64,000 nt of DNA from Acidimicrobiales bacterium (GTDB lineage: Bacteria > Actinomycetota > Acidimicrobiia > Acidimicrobiales > Palsa-688): contig DASUWA010000017.1 in NCBI GenBank assembly GCA_036378675.1, forward strand, positions 62,001 to 126,000. The letters are read 5' to 3'. The notes below the pieces were generated by a model. It ran no database searches, was not told where the DNA came from, and saw only the letters and a list, made by a program, of their open reading frames with translations. Position 1 is the stretch's first letter. Each line of letters opens with the position of its first letter. Below are positions 8,372 to 18,330 of the stretch, one piece after another. Made by a program: the position numbers and the translations under genes.

Positions 8372-9176
8372 GGCCGTCCCCGGAGTCTTCGGGCCGGCCG
8401 AGGTAGGCCTCGATCACGGCCGGTGTCTCGCGGACCTCTGCAGGCAGACCTTCGGCGATCTTGCGCCCGAAGTCGAGGACCGCGATCCGGTCGCAGAGGT
8501 TCATCACGACGGTCATGTCGTGCTCGATCAGAAGGACCGTGACGCCGGTGTCCCGGATCCTGCGGACGAGTGCGGCGAGCCCCTGTTTCTCCGCAGGGTT
8601 CATGCCGGCCGCGGGCTCGTCCAGGAGCAGGAGCTCCGGACCGGTCCCGAGCGCCCGGGCTATCTCGAGGCGCCGCTGGTCCCCGTAGGAAAGGTTGCGG
8701 GCGGCTTCCTGCTCGGAGCTGGCGATGCCTACGAATTCGAGCAGCTCCCGTGCCTGCAGCCTCCCGTCCCGTTCCTCTCGGCGGTGCCGGGGCAGGTTCA
8801 GCACCGCACCGGGTATCCCCGTGCGGTGGCGGGCGTCGCATCCGACCATGACGTTTTCGATCGCGGACATCTCCGGGAAGAGCCGGATGTTCTGGAACGT
8901 CCTCGCAATACCCAACTGGGTGATCCGGTGCGGCTTCAAGCCTGCGACCCTGCGGCCGCTGAACCGGACGTCGCCCCTCGTCGGCTGGTACACGCCGGTG
9001 ATGATGTTGAACGTCGACGTCTTGCCGGCCCCGTTCGGCCCGATCAAGCCAAATATCTCGCCGCGGTGCACGACCAGGTCGAGTTGCTGGATCGCGTCGA
9101 CCCCCCCGAATCGGACAGTCAGGCCGTCGAGCTCGAGAAGTGTGTCCGCGGACGCAACCGGCGCGGTCGCGCTCAC
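8358..9176 (-). CDS. livG: Branched-chain amino-acid type ABC transporter, ATP-binding protein LivG
   Basis: 272 aa. Second ATPase of the importer. Walker A GPNGAGKTSTFN, signature LSYGDQRRLEIARAL with the atypical SYG typical of LivG, Walker B LLLLDEPAAGMNP, and LIEHDM. GTG start overlaps the livM stop as GTGA. Confidence 0.93.
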   Translation of the reverse strand: MSATAPVASADTLLELDGLTVRFGGVDAIQQLDLVVHRGEIFGLIGPNGAGKTSTFNIITGVYQPTRGDVRFSGRRVAGLKPHRITQLGIARTFQNIRLFPEMSAIENVMVGCDARHRTGIPGAVLNLPRHRREERDGRLQARELLEFVGIASSEQEAARNLSYGDQRRLEIARALGTGPELLLLDEPAAGMNPAEKQGLAALVRRIRDTGVTVLLIEHDMTVVMNLCDRIAVLDFGRKIAEGLPAEVRETPAVIEAYLGRPEDSGDGHGAS

Positions 9177-10297
9177 GCCTCCACCTCAGCTGCGGGCTCG
9201 GACGAAGGCGCAACCAACGGTGCACTCATCCCCCCTCCGGTCCCGACCTCTTGCAGCTCGGCGCTGCGGCGGCGGGAGGGCCACAAGCCCTCCGGCCGGA
9301 AGATCATCAGCACTACCAGCGCGGCACCGAAGGCGAGAATCCGGTAGTTGGCGAACTGGCGAAAACGCTCCGGCAGCCATTCGACGACGAACGCGCCCAA
9401 CGCAACGCCGAACATGTTTCCCGAGCCACCGAGGATCACGGCCACGAGTACGAGGATCGAGATCTGGTAGCTGAAGGCGGTGGGATCGATGTGGTTCGCC
9501 TGGGAGATGTAGAAAGCGCCAGCGGTACCGCCGACGGACGCGCCGATTGCGAACGACCATAACCTGAATCTGTAAGTCGGCACACCCATCAGCTCGGCGA
9601 CGTCCTCGTCCTCCCGGATCGCCATCCATGCCCGACCGACACGGCTTCGCTCGAGCCGGCGCACAAAGAACACGACAACGAACAGGACTGCCAGAGTCAG
9701 GTAGAAGTACGGCTTCCCGCTCAGCACACCGTAGGTGAGCTGCTTGACGTGGGGCACCGACGGCGGGTGTGGGATCTGCGAGATGCCTTGAGGCCCACCG
9801 TCGACGCTCACCAGGTTGTTGGCAGCCACCGCGACGATGAGACCGAAGCCGAGCGTCACGATGGCCAGATAGTCGCCCCTGAGCCGCAAGGTCGGTGCCC
9901 CGAGAATCAGTCCGGAGATCGCCGCAGCAACGATCGCGACGGGAAGCGCTGGCCAGAAGTTCCATCCGTGGTTCTTCATCAGGATGGCGGCGACGTACCC
10001 GCCGACGGCATAGAAGCCCACGTACCCGAGGTCGAGCATGCCGGCATAACCCACGACGACGTTGAGCCCGAGGGCCATCAGGATGTAGATGGTCACCGCA
10101 CCCGAAAGCACGAACGGCCATGAGCTTTGAGGTGCCATGATCCGCGACACCGGTCCGCTGGGCAGGAAGTAGGCGATTGCGAGGTAGAACGCGATGACGA
10201 CGACGACCTTCGCCGGCAGGGAGAGGCTCGCCCACGTACGTCCGGCGCGGGTATTGAGCCTGCCCTGCGTCGCGGTGATCCGATGCCCGATGCTCAT
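9173..10297 (-). CDS. livM: Branched-chain amino-acid type ABC transporter permease LivM
   Basis: 374 aa. Inner-membrane permease with about eight to ten hydrophobic segments. The LivM signature is present: LNVVVGYAGMLDLGYVGFYA, GAPTLRLRGDYLAIVTLGFG, and the EAA-like loop AWMAIREDEDVAELMGV that contacts the ATPases. A soluble Pro/Ala/Glu tail of about 25 residues follows the last helix. ATG at 10297 overlaps the livH stop (ATGA); a much longer open frame upstream is antisense to nothing real and lacks family sequence. Confidence 0.93.
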   Translation of the reverse strand: MSIGHRITATQGRLNTRAGRTWASLSLPAKVVVVIAFYLAIAYFLPSGPVSRIMAPQSSWPFVLSGAVTIYILMALGLNVVVGYAGMLDLGYVGFYAVGGYVAAILMKNHGWNFWPALPVAIVAAAISGLILGAPTLRLRGDYLAIVTLGFGLIVAVAANNLVSVDGGPQGISQIPHPPSVPHVKQLTYGVLSGKPYFYLTLAVLFVVVFFVRRLERSRVGRAWMAIREDEDVAELMGVPTYRFRLWSFAIGASVGGTAGAFYISQANHIDPTAFSYQISILVLVAVILGGSGNMFGVALGAFVVEWLPERFRQFANYRILAFGAALVVLMIFRPEGLWPSRRRSAELQEVGTGGGMSAPLVAPSSEPAAEVEA

Positions 10298-11235
10298 GCG
10301 CGGGCCCTCGCCAGCGATTCGCCGAGCAACCCGCTCGGACGGACGAGCAGAACGACGACCAGCACCACGAACACGACGACGTTTTCCCATTGCGATCCGA
10401 AAAGGCTCGAACCGTAAAACTCGAGAAGCCCGATGACCAGGCCTCCGAGCAGCGCCCCTCGAAGGTTGCCTATGCCCCCGAGCACGGCCGCGGTGAAGGC
10501 CTTGATGCCCGGCAGCTGCCCGATGTCGTAGCGAGTCTGGTGGTAGTGAACTCCGTAAAGGGTGGCAGCAACGCCGGCCATCAGACCGCCGACGAGAAAT
10601 GTGTAAACGATGACCCGGTCGAGGTTGACTCCCATCAACGTCGACGTCTCGGGATCCTGGGCGACGGCCCGTATGCCTCGGCCGAACTTGGTCGTCGCCA
10701 CGAGTCGTTCGAGGGCGATCATCATCACGACCCCGGTGATGATGACGAGGAGATCGTCGGATGTAACCGCGGCAGATCCGATCTTGAACACCGTTGCGTG
10801 CCCCATGAGGTTGGGCAGTTCGACCGCGTCGCGTGTGTACCAAATGCCGAAGATCTCCTGCAGCACGAAGGAGGCGCCGATGGCGGAGATCAGTGCCGCA
10901 AGGCGGCTGGCGCCTCGTCGCCGCAGTGGGCGGTAAGCGAGGCGTTCCAGCAGGATCGCGGTGAAGGCGGACGCTGCCATCGCGACGAGGACACACACCA
11001 GCAAAACACCAACGAGCTTTCCTCCACCGACCTGCGAATGGATGTCCAGCAGGTTGAGCGCGCCGAGCATCGCCATCGTGCCCACCATGAACACTTCGCT
11101 GTGGGCGAAGTTGATCAGCTTCAGCACCCCGTACACCATGGTGTACCCGAGTGCGAACAGGGCGTAGATACTCCCAAGCACCAGTCCGTCAACTGTCGAC
11201 GGCCAGAACTCCGTCACGAAGCTATGAAAGTTCAA
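10294..11235 (-). CDS. livH: Branched-chain amino-acid type ABC transporter permease LivH
   Basis: 313 aa. Second permease: DGLVLGSIYALFALGYTMVYG, LINFAHSEVFMVG, and the coupling loop GIRAVAQDPETSTLMGVN. The start was placed at TTG 11235, which follows AGGAGAGG by a few bases and gives the usual short N terminus. An in-frame ATG at 11304 would lie inside the intergenic hairpin and add 23 unrelated residues, so it was not used. Confidence 0.9.
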   Translation of the reverse strand: MNFHSFVTEFWPSTVDGLVLGSIYALFALGYTMVYGVLKLINFAHSEVFMVGTMAMLGALNLLDIHSQVGGGKLVGVLLVCVLVAMAASAFTAILLERLAYRPLRRRGASRLAALISAIGASFVLQEIFGIWYTRDAVELPNLMGHATVFKIGSAAVTSDDLLVIITGVVMMIALERLVATTKFGRGIRAVAQDPETSTLMGVNLDRVIVYTFLVGGLMAGVAATLYGVHYHQTRYDIGQLPGIKAFTAAVLGGIGNLRGALLGGLVIGLLEFYGSSLFGSQWENVVVFVVLVVVLLVRPSGLLGESLARARA

Positions 11236-11274
11236 ACCTCTCCTCGCTGCCCTCGCTGCCTGGCAGGGGAATCG

Positions 11275-11304
11275 TTGGCGGGGGGTTTTGAAGCCCCCCG
11301 CCAA
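11275..11304 (-). terminator. Strong GC hairpin between livK and livH
   Basis: Perfect 11-bp inverted repeat (TTGGCGGGGGG with CCCCCCGCCAA) around an 8-base loop, 13 bases after the livK stop. There is no U-tract. In liv operons a hairpin at this place commonly holds back transcription or protects the binding-protein message, so that the binding protein is made in excess over the membrane parts. That role is inferred here. Confidence 0.75.
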
Positions 11305-11316
11305 GCGTGTCGATTC

Positions 11317-12495
11317 CTAGCTCGTGGTTCCGGTCTGGACGATCTTGCCGTTCTCTACCTTGTACACGTAGATCGTGCCTCCGAAGATGTTGCCATTCGG
11401 CTGGAACTTGATCGTCTTGGTGATGCCCGTGTAGTCGATCGTCGCCAAGTAGGTGTTGATCGCGGAAGGGGTAGTCGCTCCCGACTTGATGGCCTGGAGC
11501 ACCGCGTTGGTCGCGTCGTAGGCCTCAGCCGAGTAGATCTCGGGTGCCGAACCGATCTGAGCCTGGTATGCGGCGTCGAACGCCTGGGCTGCCGGGATCT
11601 TCGTGCTGTCGGCACAGGCACAGGAGAGGTACGCGCCCTCGGCCGGTGCCCCTCCGGCATCGGTCACGAACTTCTGGTCCTCGGAACCGTCTCCAGACAT
11701 GAAGCTTCCGGCGTACGCCTTGGCTTTCAGCTGGTTGATCAAACGGCCGGCTGCGTCGTAGTAGCCGCCGAAGAACACGGCATCGGGCTTCGCCGCGACG
11801 ATCTTGTTCACGGTCGCTCCGTAGTCAGCGGCCTTCGGATCGATGTGGTCGTTGAGGACCACGGTGCCCCCGGCCGTTGCCACGTTGCTTCTCACCGAGT
11901 CTCCAAGGCCTTGCCCGTAGGAGCTGGCGTCGTCGATAACCGCAACCTTCTTGGCACCGAGCGACTTGACCAAGTAGTCGGCGTCGCCGGCTCCCTGGGC
12001 GGCGTCGTCGGCAACGACACGGTGGTAGTACTTCCAACCGTTTTGAGCCAAGGTCACCTTGGTCGCCGAGGCACTGATGTTCGGTATGCCGGCCTGCTCG
12101 AAGATCGGGTTGGCTACTCCCGACTCGCCCGAGAACGCCGGACCGATTACCGCGACGACCTTGTCGTTGATCAGTTTGGTCGCACCGTTGTTGGCCTGCG
12201 CTGGATCGCCCTGGCTGTCAAAGGGGTCAAGCGTAACTTTCACCGATGGGTTGGTAGCGTCGTACTGGCTGATCGCGAGCTGCTCGCCGTTGCGGATGTT
12301 GATGCCCAGCTGAGCGTCGGCTCCGGTGAGGGCTCCGAAGAAGCCGATCTTCACCGTCTTCCCGGACCCTCCGCCGCTCGAGGTTCCCCCCGTGGTCGAC
12401 TTGTTGCTGCTGGAGCTACAAGCGGCGATTCCCAGTGTTGCGATCGAGACCAGAGCGGCGGCCTTGAGCCCCGCCCGGTGGTCGCGTAATGCCAT
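11317..12495 (-). CDS. livK: Periplasmic-type substrate-binding lipoprotein LivK
   Basis: 392 aa. Leucine-binding-protein fold, type I periplasmic binding protein. Lipoprotein signal: basic MALRDHRAGLK, hydrophobic stretch, lipobox LGIAAC with Cys about 26, followed by a Ser/Gly-rich linker. Then KIGFFGALTGADAQLG, VVAVIGPAFSGES, and VFFGGYYDAAGRLI. Strong ribosome site GGGAGGAAA before the start. First gene of the importer; anchored to the outer face of the membrane, it captures the ligand for LivHM. Confidence 0.93.
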   Translation of the reverse strand: MALRDHRAGLKAAALVSIATLGIAACSSSSNKSTTGGTSSGGGSGKTVKIGFFGALTGADAQLGINIRNGEQLAISQYDATNPSVKVTLDPFDSQGDPAQANNGATKLINDKVVAVIGPAFSGESGVANPIFEQAGIPNISASATKVTLAQNGWKYYHRVVADDAAQGAGDADYLVKSLGAKKVAVIDDASSYGQGLGDSVRSNVATAGGTVVLNDHIDPKAADYGATVNKIVAAKPDAVFFGGYYDAAGRLINQLKAKAYAGSFMSGDGSEDQKFVTDAGGAPAEGAYLSCACADSTKIPAAQAFDAAYQAQIGSAPEIYSAEAYDATNAVLQAIKSGATTPSAINTYLATIDYTGITKTIKFQPNGNIFGGTIYVYKVENGKIVQTGTTS

Positions 12496-12547
12496 TCGAT
12501 TTCCTCCCGAAAGATCGAACTGCTTTGTCGAGCCCGCAACAATAGAC

Positions 12548-13510
12548 CTAGCTCGGACCGCTGTGTCTTATACCCCGGAGCACCCCGGACAGGTCAGCAG
12601 GAACTTCGGACTCGAACACCATCAATTCGCCCGTTCGGGGATGGGCGAATTGCAGTTTCGTCGCGTGCAGAAACGGGCGCCCCTGAGGCAGGGGAGCCCA
12701 ATTGCCCAGTTTGCGCGATCCGTAGCCGTCGTCGCCCACGAGCGCGTGACCTATCGACGCGAAGTGAACCCGGATCTGGTGGGTGCGTCCGGTCTCGAGA
12801 CGGCAGCTCAGCAGCGTGGACGGCGCTGGTTCGCTGAACCGTTCAATGACCATGTACAAGGTGCGGGCGGACCTCCCACCAGCCTGTACGCGAATTCTGG
12901 TGGGGTCGACATCGGAGCGACCCAGAGGCGCGTCGATCAGGCCCTCGTCGGACGCGACGTTCCCCGCGACCAGCGCGATGTACTCGCGCCCGATCGTACG
13001 CGCCGTCATCTGCGCGGACAGGGATCTGAAGGCGGTCGGAGTGTGCGCCACAACCAGCAGGCCCGACGTGCCCTTGTCCAGGCGGTGAACGATGCCTGGT
13101 CGGTCGGGCTCACCGCCGGCAGCCGTCAAGTCCGGGAACCGGGCCAGCAGGCCGTGAACCAAGGTGCCGGTGCGAGTTCCCGCCCCCGGGTGCACCACCA
13201 TGCCGGCGGGCTTGTCGACGACGATCACGTCTTCGTCGTTCCAAACAACCGGAACGTCCACCCATGCCTCGGCACCAGGAGCAGACGGCCCTTCATCCGG
13301 CAGCGGTCCGACCAACCTAAGCCGCTCTCCTGCTCGTACCTTGCGGTTGCGGGACGTGAGCTGACCGCTTGGCAGCGTGACCCTCCCGGAAGCGATCAGG
13401 TCGTTGACCACCCGCCGGCTGAGACCGGTCAGAAGCGCCAGCGCCCTGTCGAGGCGTTCGTCGTCAAGCGCAGACGGAACCTCGAAGCACACCTCAGCCG
13501 GTTCATCCAT
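12548..13510 (-). CDS. rluD: RluD-type 23S rRNA pseudouridine synthase
   Basis: 320 aa. N-terminal S4 RNA-binding domain (about 15-75: LDRALALLTGLSRRVVNDLI) and a RluA-family catalytic domain with the active-site Asp in HRLDKGTSGLLVVA. Also VVDKPAGMVVHPG and the ending LETGRTHQIRVHFA typical of the family. It overlaps the end of lspA by 8 bases, the usual lspA-rluD order. Isomerises uridine in large-subunit rRNA; the exact site cannot be read from the sequence. Confidence 0.92.
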   Translation of the reverse strand: MDEPAEVCFEVPSALDDERLDRALALLTGLSRRVVNDLIASGRVTLPSGQLTSRNRKVRAGERLRLVGPLPDEGPSAPGAEAWVDVPVVWNDEDVIVVDKPAGMVVHPGAGTRTGTLVHGLLARFPDLTAAGGEPDRPGIVHRLDKGTSGLLVVAHTPTAFRSLSAQMTARTIGREYIALVAGNVASDEGLIDAPLGRSDVDPTRIRVQAGGRSARTLYMVIERFSEPAPSTLLSCRLETGRTHQIRVHFASIGHALVGDDGYGSRKLGNWAPLPQGRPFLHATKLQFAHPRTGELMVFESEVPADLSGVLRGIRHSGPS

Positions 13511-14060
13511 TGGTCTCCACCTTGGGACGGCGGTCCAACGCGTAGAAGGCCACGATCATCACGACCCCGACGACGATCGACGAGTCGGCCACGTTGAACA
13601 CTGGCCACCAATCGTGTTGGCCGACCCGAGCCGCGGCAATGAAATCGATCACCGCCCCGGGGTGGGCCGGAATGTGACGGAAGAACCGATCGCCGAGGTT
13701 TCCGGCTGCGCCGCCGAGGATCAGGCCTAACGCGATCGTCACCGGCCAACCGGTCCCCCAGGCGGCCCGCCTGCCGAATAGGACCAGCCCTGCGACGACG
13801 GCGAACACCCCGATCTCGACCAGAGGGGTGACGCCACGACCCAGCCCGAAGGCCGCCCCTCTGTTGAACGTCAAGTCGAACCAGAGCGTCCAGATGACGT
13901 GACGAGGTGAATTGGCGTGGTGCAGAGCCCAGGTTTTGCTCACCTGGTCGGCGGCGGTGACCGCGGCAGCAATCACGGGCACGGCAACGCCGCGAACCGC
14001 CAGAGCTGATGGAACGGCTACCGCCGAGCGGAGAGCCCGCCGCTCTTGCAAGAGACGCAC
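13503..14060 (-). CDS. lspA: Lipoprotein signal peptidase (signal peptidase II)
   Basis: About 185 aa. Membrane aspartyl protease that cleaves prolipoproteins; a likely client is the LivK lipoprotein encoded nearby. Catalytic Asp residues in GAAGNLGDRFF and FNVADSSIVVG; AADQVSK ends the first helix and LTFNRGAAFGL is conserved. Four membrane segments. The start is uncertain: GTG 14060 (used) or TTG 14051 keep an Arg ahead of helix 1 and overlap the upstream gene, while GTG 13982 gives a shorter 159-aa protein. None has a good ribosome site. Confidence 0.88.
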   Translation of the reverse strand: MRLLQERRALRSAVAVPSALAVRGVAVPVIAAAVTAADQVSKTWALHHANSPRHVIWTLWFDLTFNRGAAFGLGRGVTPLVEIGVFAVVAGLVLFGRRAAWGTGWPVTIALGLILGGAAGNLGDRFFRHIPAHPGAVIDFIAAARVGQHDWWPVFNVADSSIVVGVVMIVAFYALDRRPKVETNG

Positions 14061-14956
14061 AGCGCGGCGTATGGGAGTGCCTGGAGGCGGGCGTCGGGAA
14101 TGGGATCGCCGCACTGCTCGCAGAACCCGTAGGTGCCCGCCTCGATCTTGGCCAGGGCTCGATCTATCTCTGCCGCCGCCGAACGGGCCTGGGCCGAAAG
14201 GACCAGATCCAATTCCCGATCGATGTTGGAGGTGCCGCCCTCGCCGCCTTCTTCGTCGAACTGGACATCGCCCGGTTCGTGTTCCAGGGCAAGGGAGTCC
14301 GCCTGGGCTTTGAGCGCCTCGGCCGAGCGTATGTACTGGTCCTTTTCTTCGAGCAGCAGCTGGCGCTGCTTCTCGAAGAATGCAATCCGGTCGGCTCTAG
14401 GTTTGGCGGCGACCTTTGCTGGTGCCTTGTGTGTACCGGCCGTGGGCGCCGCCGGCGCCTTCGCGGCTGCCGACTTCGAAGGGGCTGACTTGGTGGCGGC
14501 CTTTGCCTTAGCCGGTTGGGTCTTCGACGGTAACGACTTGGGCGCCGGGGCGTGGGACCTTGCCGGCTGTGAGGTCGCCTTCACCTTCGCCGGCTGGGCC
14601 TTCACCTGCGCCTGCTGGGGCTTCGCCTTCGCCGGCTGGGCCTTCGACTGGGCCCTCGGCTGGGCCTTGGATTGCGCCGCTGGGGCCTTTGACTGGGATT
14701 TCACTGGTGATTGCGTCCTCGACTGCGACTTTGCTGGTTGAGACTTGGAGGGGCTCTTCGCCTGCTGGGTTCTCGGCTGGGCTTTCGTTGGCTGGGTCCT
14801 TGACTGGGCCTTCGCCGGCTGGGTTCTCGACTGCGCCGGCTGGGTTCTCGACTGCGCCGGCTGGGTCCGCGCCTGGCTCGATGGCGAGCTACGTGCCCTG
14901 CCCGTGGACTTCGCCGGCGCCTTGCTGGCTGCTTTGGCTGGCTTCTTCAATGGCAT
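14018..14956 (-). CDS. DksA/TraR-type zinc-finger protein with long Lys/Ala/Gln-rich N-terminal tail
   Basis: 312 aa. C-terminal 120 residues: coiled-coil-like segment (IAFFEKQRQLLLEEKDQYIR), an acidic patch, then a four-Cys zinc finger C279-x2-C282-x17-C300-x2-C303 as in DksA/TraR. Residues 1-188 are low complexity, built on short units such as RTQPAQS and KAQPAK, with many Lys/Arg and almost no acidic residues, resembling histone H1 tails. DksA proteins act in the RNA polymerase secondary channel with ppGpp; actinobacterial relatives include CarD-independent regulators of uncertain role. The tail suggests nucleic-acid binding (inference). Divergent from ileS across 117 bases. Confidence 0.85.
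   Translation of the reverse strand: MPLKKPAKAASKAPAKSTGRARSSPSSQARTQPAQSRTQPAQSRTQPAKAQSRTQPTKAQPRTQQAKSPSKSQPAKSQSRTQSPVKSQSKAPAAQSKAQPRAQSKAQPAKAKPQQAQVKAQPAKVKATSQPARSHAPAPKSLPSKTQPAKAKAATKSAPSKSAAAKAPAAPTAGTHKAPAKVAAKPRADRIAFFEKQRQLLLEEKDQYIRSAEALKAQADSLALEHEPGDVQFDEEGGEGGTSNIDRELDLVLSAQARSAAAEIDRALAKIEAGTYGFCEQCGDPIPDARLQALPYAALCVSCKSGGLSARR
14817..14870. repeat. 21-bp tandem repeat coding RTQPAQS units
   Basis: Two exact back-to-back 21-bp copies (14817-14837 and 14838-14858) plus a partial third, inside the tail of the DksA/TraR-type gene. Exact identity at DNA level points to recent duplication. Confidence 0.9.
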
Positions 14957-15073
14957 TTCGACTCCGCAGAGTTCGAGTTCTACCCGCGCGGGAGGGGGCA
15001 CCCTATCACGCCCCGGTAGATGAACCGGGGAAACGCCGGGATCACGTCCGCGCTCGGGCCGTAGATTGTTGGG

Positions 15074-18000
15074 ATGCCCGGAGGCCCCCGACCGAAGTAC
15101 CCGGACGTCCCAGCATCCCCCCGGTTTCCGAAGATCGAGACTGAGATTCTCGAGACCTGGGAGGGAGAGGACACGTTTCGGCGCTCCGTCGAACAACGCC
15201 CCGACAGCAACGAGTTCGTGTTCTACGACGGTCCACCATTCGCGAACGGGCTGCCGCATTACGGCCACTTGCTGACCGGTTACGTCAAGGACGTCGTTCC
15301 CCGATACCGAACCATGGTTGGCCAGAAGGTCGAGCGCCGTTTCGGTTGGGACTGCCATGGTCTGCCTGCGGAGACCGAAGCACAGAAGGAACTGGGAGTG
15401 TGGGGCCGCGGCCCCATCGCCGAGTACGGCATTGCCCGCTTCAACAGCTACTGCAAGGCGTCGGTCCTCCGGTATACGCAGGAGTGGGAGCGTTACGTCA
15501 CCCGCCAGGCTCGCTGGGTCGATTTCCGCAACGACTACAAGACGATGGACACGTCCTACATGGAAAGCGTCATGTGGGCGTTCAAGCAGCTGTGGGACAA
15601 GGATCTCCTCTACGAGGATTACCGGGTCCTCCCCTACTGCTGGATCTGCGAAACTCCTCTTTCCAACTCCGAGACGCGCGTCGATGACGCCTACCGGGAC
15701 CGTCAGGACCCGGCTGTCACCGTGGCCTTCAAACTTCAACCGGACCCGTCGGCATTGCCGGAAATATCCGGACCGGTCGACTTGTGGGTTTGGACGACCA
15801 CACCCTGGACGCTGCCGTCCAACCTTGCATTGGCGGTCGGCCCGGACGTGGAGTACGCGGTGTACCGGCGCGAAGGCACCTCTTTTTCTCTCGGAGCTGA
15901 CGTTGTAGGGACCTTCGAGAAGGATCTCGCGGGTGCCGAGCGAGTCGGGACCGTACGAGGCGCGGACCTGATCGGCCGAAGCTACGAACCGCTCTTTCCG
16001 TACTTTGCAGGGACCGAAAATGCTTTCGTCGTTCTCGGAGCCGGCTTTGTGACCACGGACGAGGGCACCGGGATCGTCCACATGGCCCCGGGCTTCGGAG
16101 AGGACGACCAGATCGTCTGTGCCGAAGCTGGGATCCCGGTGGTGTGCCCGGTCGACGACCGTGCTCTTTTCACCGGCGAGGTGACCGACTTCGCCGGACT
16201 CCAGGTCTTCGACGCCAACCAGCCGATCATCAGGGCTCTCCGGGACACGGGTTCACTGATCCGGCAGGACTCGATCGTTCACGCCTACCCCCACTGCTGG
16301 AGAACCGAGAACCCCCTCATCTACAGGGCGGTGAGCTCGTGGTTCGTAAAGGTCACCGCGATCAAGGACCGGCTGCTCGCGCGCAACCAGGAGATCCAGT
16401 GGATACCCGAGCACGTGCGCGATGGGTCATTCGGCAAATGGCTCGCCAACGCGCGTGACTGGTCGATCTCGAGAAATCGGTTCTGGGGATCGCCCATTCC
16501 GGTCTGGAAGAGCGACGATCCCAACTACCCCCGCCTCGACGTGTACGGCAGCCTGGACGAGATCGAGCGGGACTTCGGCGTCAGGCCGACCGACCTGCAC
16601 AGGCCCCGCATAGATCAGCTCACCCGTCCCAACCCGGATGACCCTACCGGTCGCTCGTCGATGCGGAGAGTCACCGATGTCCTCGACTGCTGGTTCGAGT
16701 CGGGCTCGATGCCGTTCGCCCAGGTCCACTACCCGTTCGAGAACCGTGACTGGTTCGATGCTCACTTCCCAGGCGACTTCATCGTCGAGTACATCGGCCA
16801 AACCCGCGGCTGGTTCTACACGCTGCACGTCCTTGCGGTCGCCCTCTTTGACCGGCCCGCGTTCAAGCGTTGCCTGGCCCACGGCATCGTCCTCGGAGAA
16901 GACGGCCAGAAGATGTCCAAGCGGCTTCGCAACTACCCGGACCCCGAAGCCATGTTCGAGGTTCACGGCGCCGACGCGATGCGGTGGTTCTTGATGTCGT
17001 CCCCCGTGTTGCGCGGCGGGAACCTGATTACTGATGAAAAGGGGATAACGGACGCAGTACGGGCGGCTCTGCTTCCTTTCTGGAACGCGTGGTACTTCTT
17101 CGCGCTGTACGCCAACGCCGATGGGAGGTCGGCAACTCTGGGGCGGACGGACGCGCCCGGAACGCTCGACCGCTACGTGCTTGCCAAACTTCGGCAACTC
17201 GTAGAAGACGTAACCGCAGAGCTCGACGCCTACGACCTTTCCGGCGCGTGTGACTCGATCGAAGCATTCTTGGATGCTCTGACCAACTGGTACATCCGCC
17301 GGAGCCGTGATCGGTTTTGGGGAACCGGCGCCGAGGGATCGGCGACCGACGACGCATTCGACACGCTCGGCACCGTCCTCGAAGTTCTCTGCCGCGTCGC
17401 CGCGCCTCTCTTGCCTTTGGTGAGCGACGCCGTCTGGCTCGGACTGGTCTCGGGCTGCGCCGAGAGCCGGGGACGTTCGGTGCACCTCGAGGACTGGCCC
17501 GATCCGACCGCGTTGCCGTCGGACCCAGATCTCGTCGCAGATATGGACTGGGTCCGGGAGATCTGCTCGGCCGGCCACTCAATTCGCAAAGCCAACGGCC
17601 TGCGCGCCCGACTACCCCTGTCCCAGCTCACCGTCGCCGCGGCAGGAGCTGAAAAGCTTCGCGGCTATATCGATCTGATCGCTGACGAAGTGAACGTGAG
17701 GAACGTCGAGCTGACCGAGGACACCGACCGGTTCGCCACACGAACACTCAGCGTCGCGTTTCCGGTGGCCGCACCGAGGTTGGGTCCGGCCACCCAGGCC
17801 GCGGCCGCGGCCGCCAAGCGAGGTGACTGGGAGATTCTCGATGACGGCACGGCGAGAGTGGGCGAAAGCGTTCTCGAACCGGGCGAGTTCGAGCTCCGGG
17901 TGCGCCCGCTCGACGAAGCAACTACGAGAACATTGGGCGGGAACGTAGGTGTCGTTGCACTCGATACGACGTTGGACGACGACCTGCTCGATGAGGGCAG

Positions 18001-18274
18001 GGCGCGCGACCTTGTCCGATTCGTCCAGCAAGGCCGGCGGGATATCGGGCTGCAAGTGACCGACCGCATCGCGTTGGAGCTCGCCGGCGACGAGCAGGTC
18101 CGGCGTTCTCTTGACGCGCACCGCGAATGGATCGCGGAGCAAATCCTCGCCACCGACATTCAGTGGCTCGGGACCGAGCCAGTGTCTTCCCAGGACCCAT
18201 CGGGTGCGTGGGCAGCGACGTCCTTGGCCGACGGTTCCTCGGTGTCGGTCAGGATCAAGCGGTCGGCCGCGTGA
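15074..18274 (+). CDS. ileS: Isoleucyl-tRNA synthetase (type 2, eukaryote-like)
   Basis: 1066 aa. Charges tRNA-Ile. Class I signature HYGH (in [18 protein letters not shown]) and KMSKR (in [14 protein letters not shown]), an editing domain between them ([17 protein letters not shown]), an anticodon-binding region ([12 protein letters not shown]) and a long C-terminal extension. The length and DGPPFANG segment fit the type 2 form; members of that group are known to tolerate mupirocin, which acts on type 1 enzymes. ATG start with a weak ribosome site. Monocistronic, facing convergent genes. Confidence 0.95.
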   Translation: MPGGPRPKYPDVPASPRFPKIETEILETWEGEDTFRRSVEQRPDSNEFVFYDGPPFANGLPHYGHLLTGYVKDVVPRYRTMVGQKVERRFGWDCHGLPAETEAQKELGVWGRGPIAEYGIARFNSYCKASVLRYTQEWERYVTRQARWVDFRNDYKTMDTSYMESVMWAFKQLWDKDLLYEDYRVLPYCWICETPLSNSETRVDDAYRDRQDPAVTVAFKLQPDPSALPEISGPVDLWVWTTTPWTLPSNLALAVGPDVEYAVYRREGTSFSLGADVVGTFEKDLAGAERVGTVRGADLIGRSYEPLFPYFAGTENAFVVLGAGFVTTDEGTGIVHMAPGFGEDDQIVCAEAGIPVVCPVDDRALFTGEVTDFAGLQVFDANQPIIRALRDTGSLIRQDSIVHAYPHCWRTENPLIYRAVSSWFVKVTAIKDRLLARNQEIQWIPEHVRDGSFGKWLANARDWSISRNRFWGSPIPVWKSDDPNYPRLDVYGSLDEIERDFGVRPTDLHRPRIDQLTRPNPDDPTGRSSMRRVTDVLDCWFESGSMPFAQVHYPFENRDWFDAHFPGDFIVEYIGQTRGWFYTLHVLAVALFDRPAFKRCLAHGIVLGEDGQKMSKRLRNYPDPEAMFEVHGADAMRWFLMSSPVLRGGNLITDEKGITDAVRAALLPFWNAWYFFALYANADGRSATLGRTDAPGTLDRYVLAKLRQLVEDVTAELDAYDLSGACDSIEAFLDALTNWYIRRSRDRFWGTGAEGSATDDAFDTLGTVLEVLCRVAAPLLPLVSDAVWLGLVSGCAESRGRSVHLEDWPDPTALPSDPDLVADMDWVREICSAGHSIRKANGLRARLPLSQLTVAAAGAEKLRGYIDLIADEVNVRNVELTEDTDRFATRTLSVAFPVAAPRLGPATQAAAAAAKRGDWEILDDGTARVGESVLEPGEFELRVRPLDEATTRTLGGNVGVVALDTTLDDDLLDEGRARDLVRFVQQGRRDIGLQVTDRIALELAGDEQVRRSLDAHREWIAEQILATDIQWLGTEPVSSQDPSGAWAATSLADGSSVSVRIKRSAA

Positions 18275-18305
18275 GGCGGCCGGAACCCGAAATACAGCGC
18301 CTCAC
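18271..18305. terminator. Inverted repeat at the end of ileS
   Basis: 8-bp arms GTGAGGCG (18271-18278) and CGCCTCAC (18298-18305) around 19 bases; the first arm includes the ileS stop codon. It sits 26 bases from the end of the convergent gene, so it could end transcription from both sides. No T-run. Confidence 0.55.
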
Positions 18306-18330
18306 GTAGTGGCTCGGCGCTGGCCTGGCG

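Noticed and set aside
11236-11304. ATG start of livH at 11304
   Set aside because: This ATG is inside the intergenic hairpin; the 23 added residues are not LivH-like and there is a better ribosome site for TTG 11235.
10390-12489. Open frame of about 700 codons on the + strand across livH and livK
   Set aside because: It is the shadow of the liv genes on the other strand: low-complexity Arg/His/Asp-rich sequence with no family motifs, while the opposite strand shows clear LivH and LivK.
14957-16081. Upstream extension of the DksA/TraR-type gene
   Set aside because: The extra 375 residues are antisense to ileS and lack any motif; the ATG at 14956 gives a sensible basic tail start.
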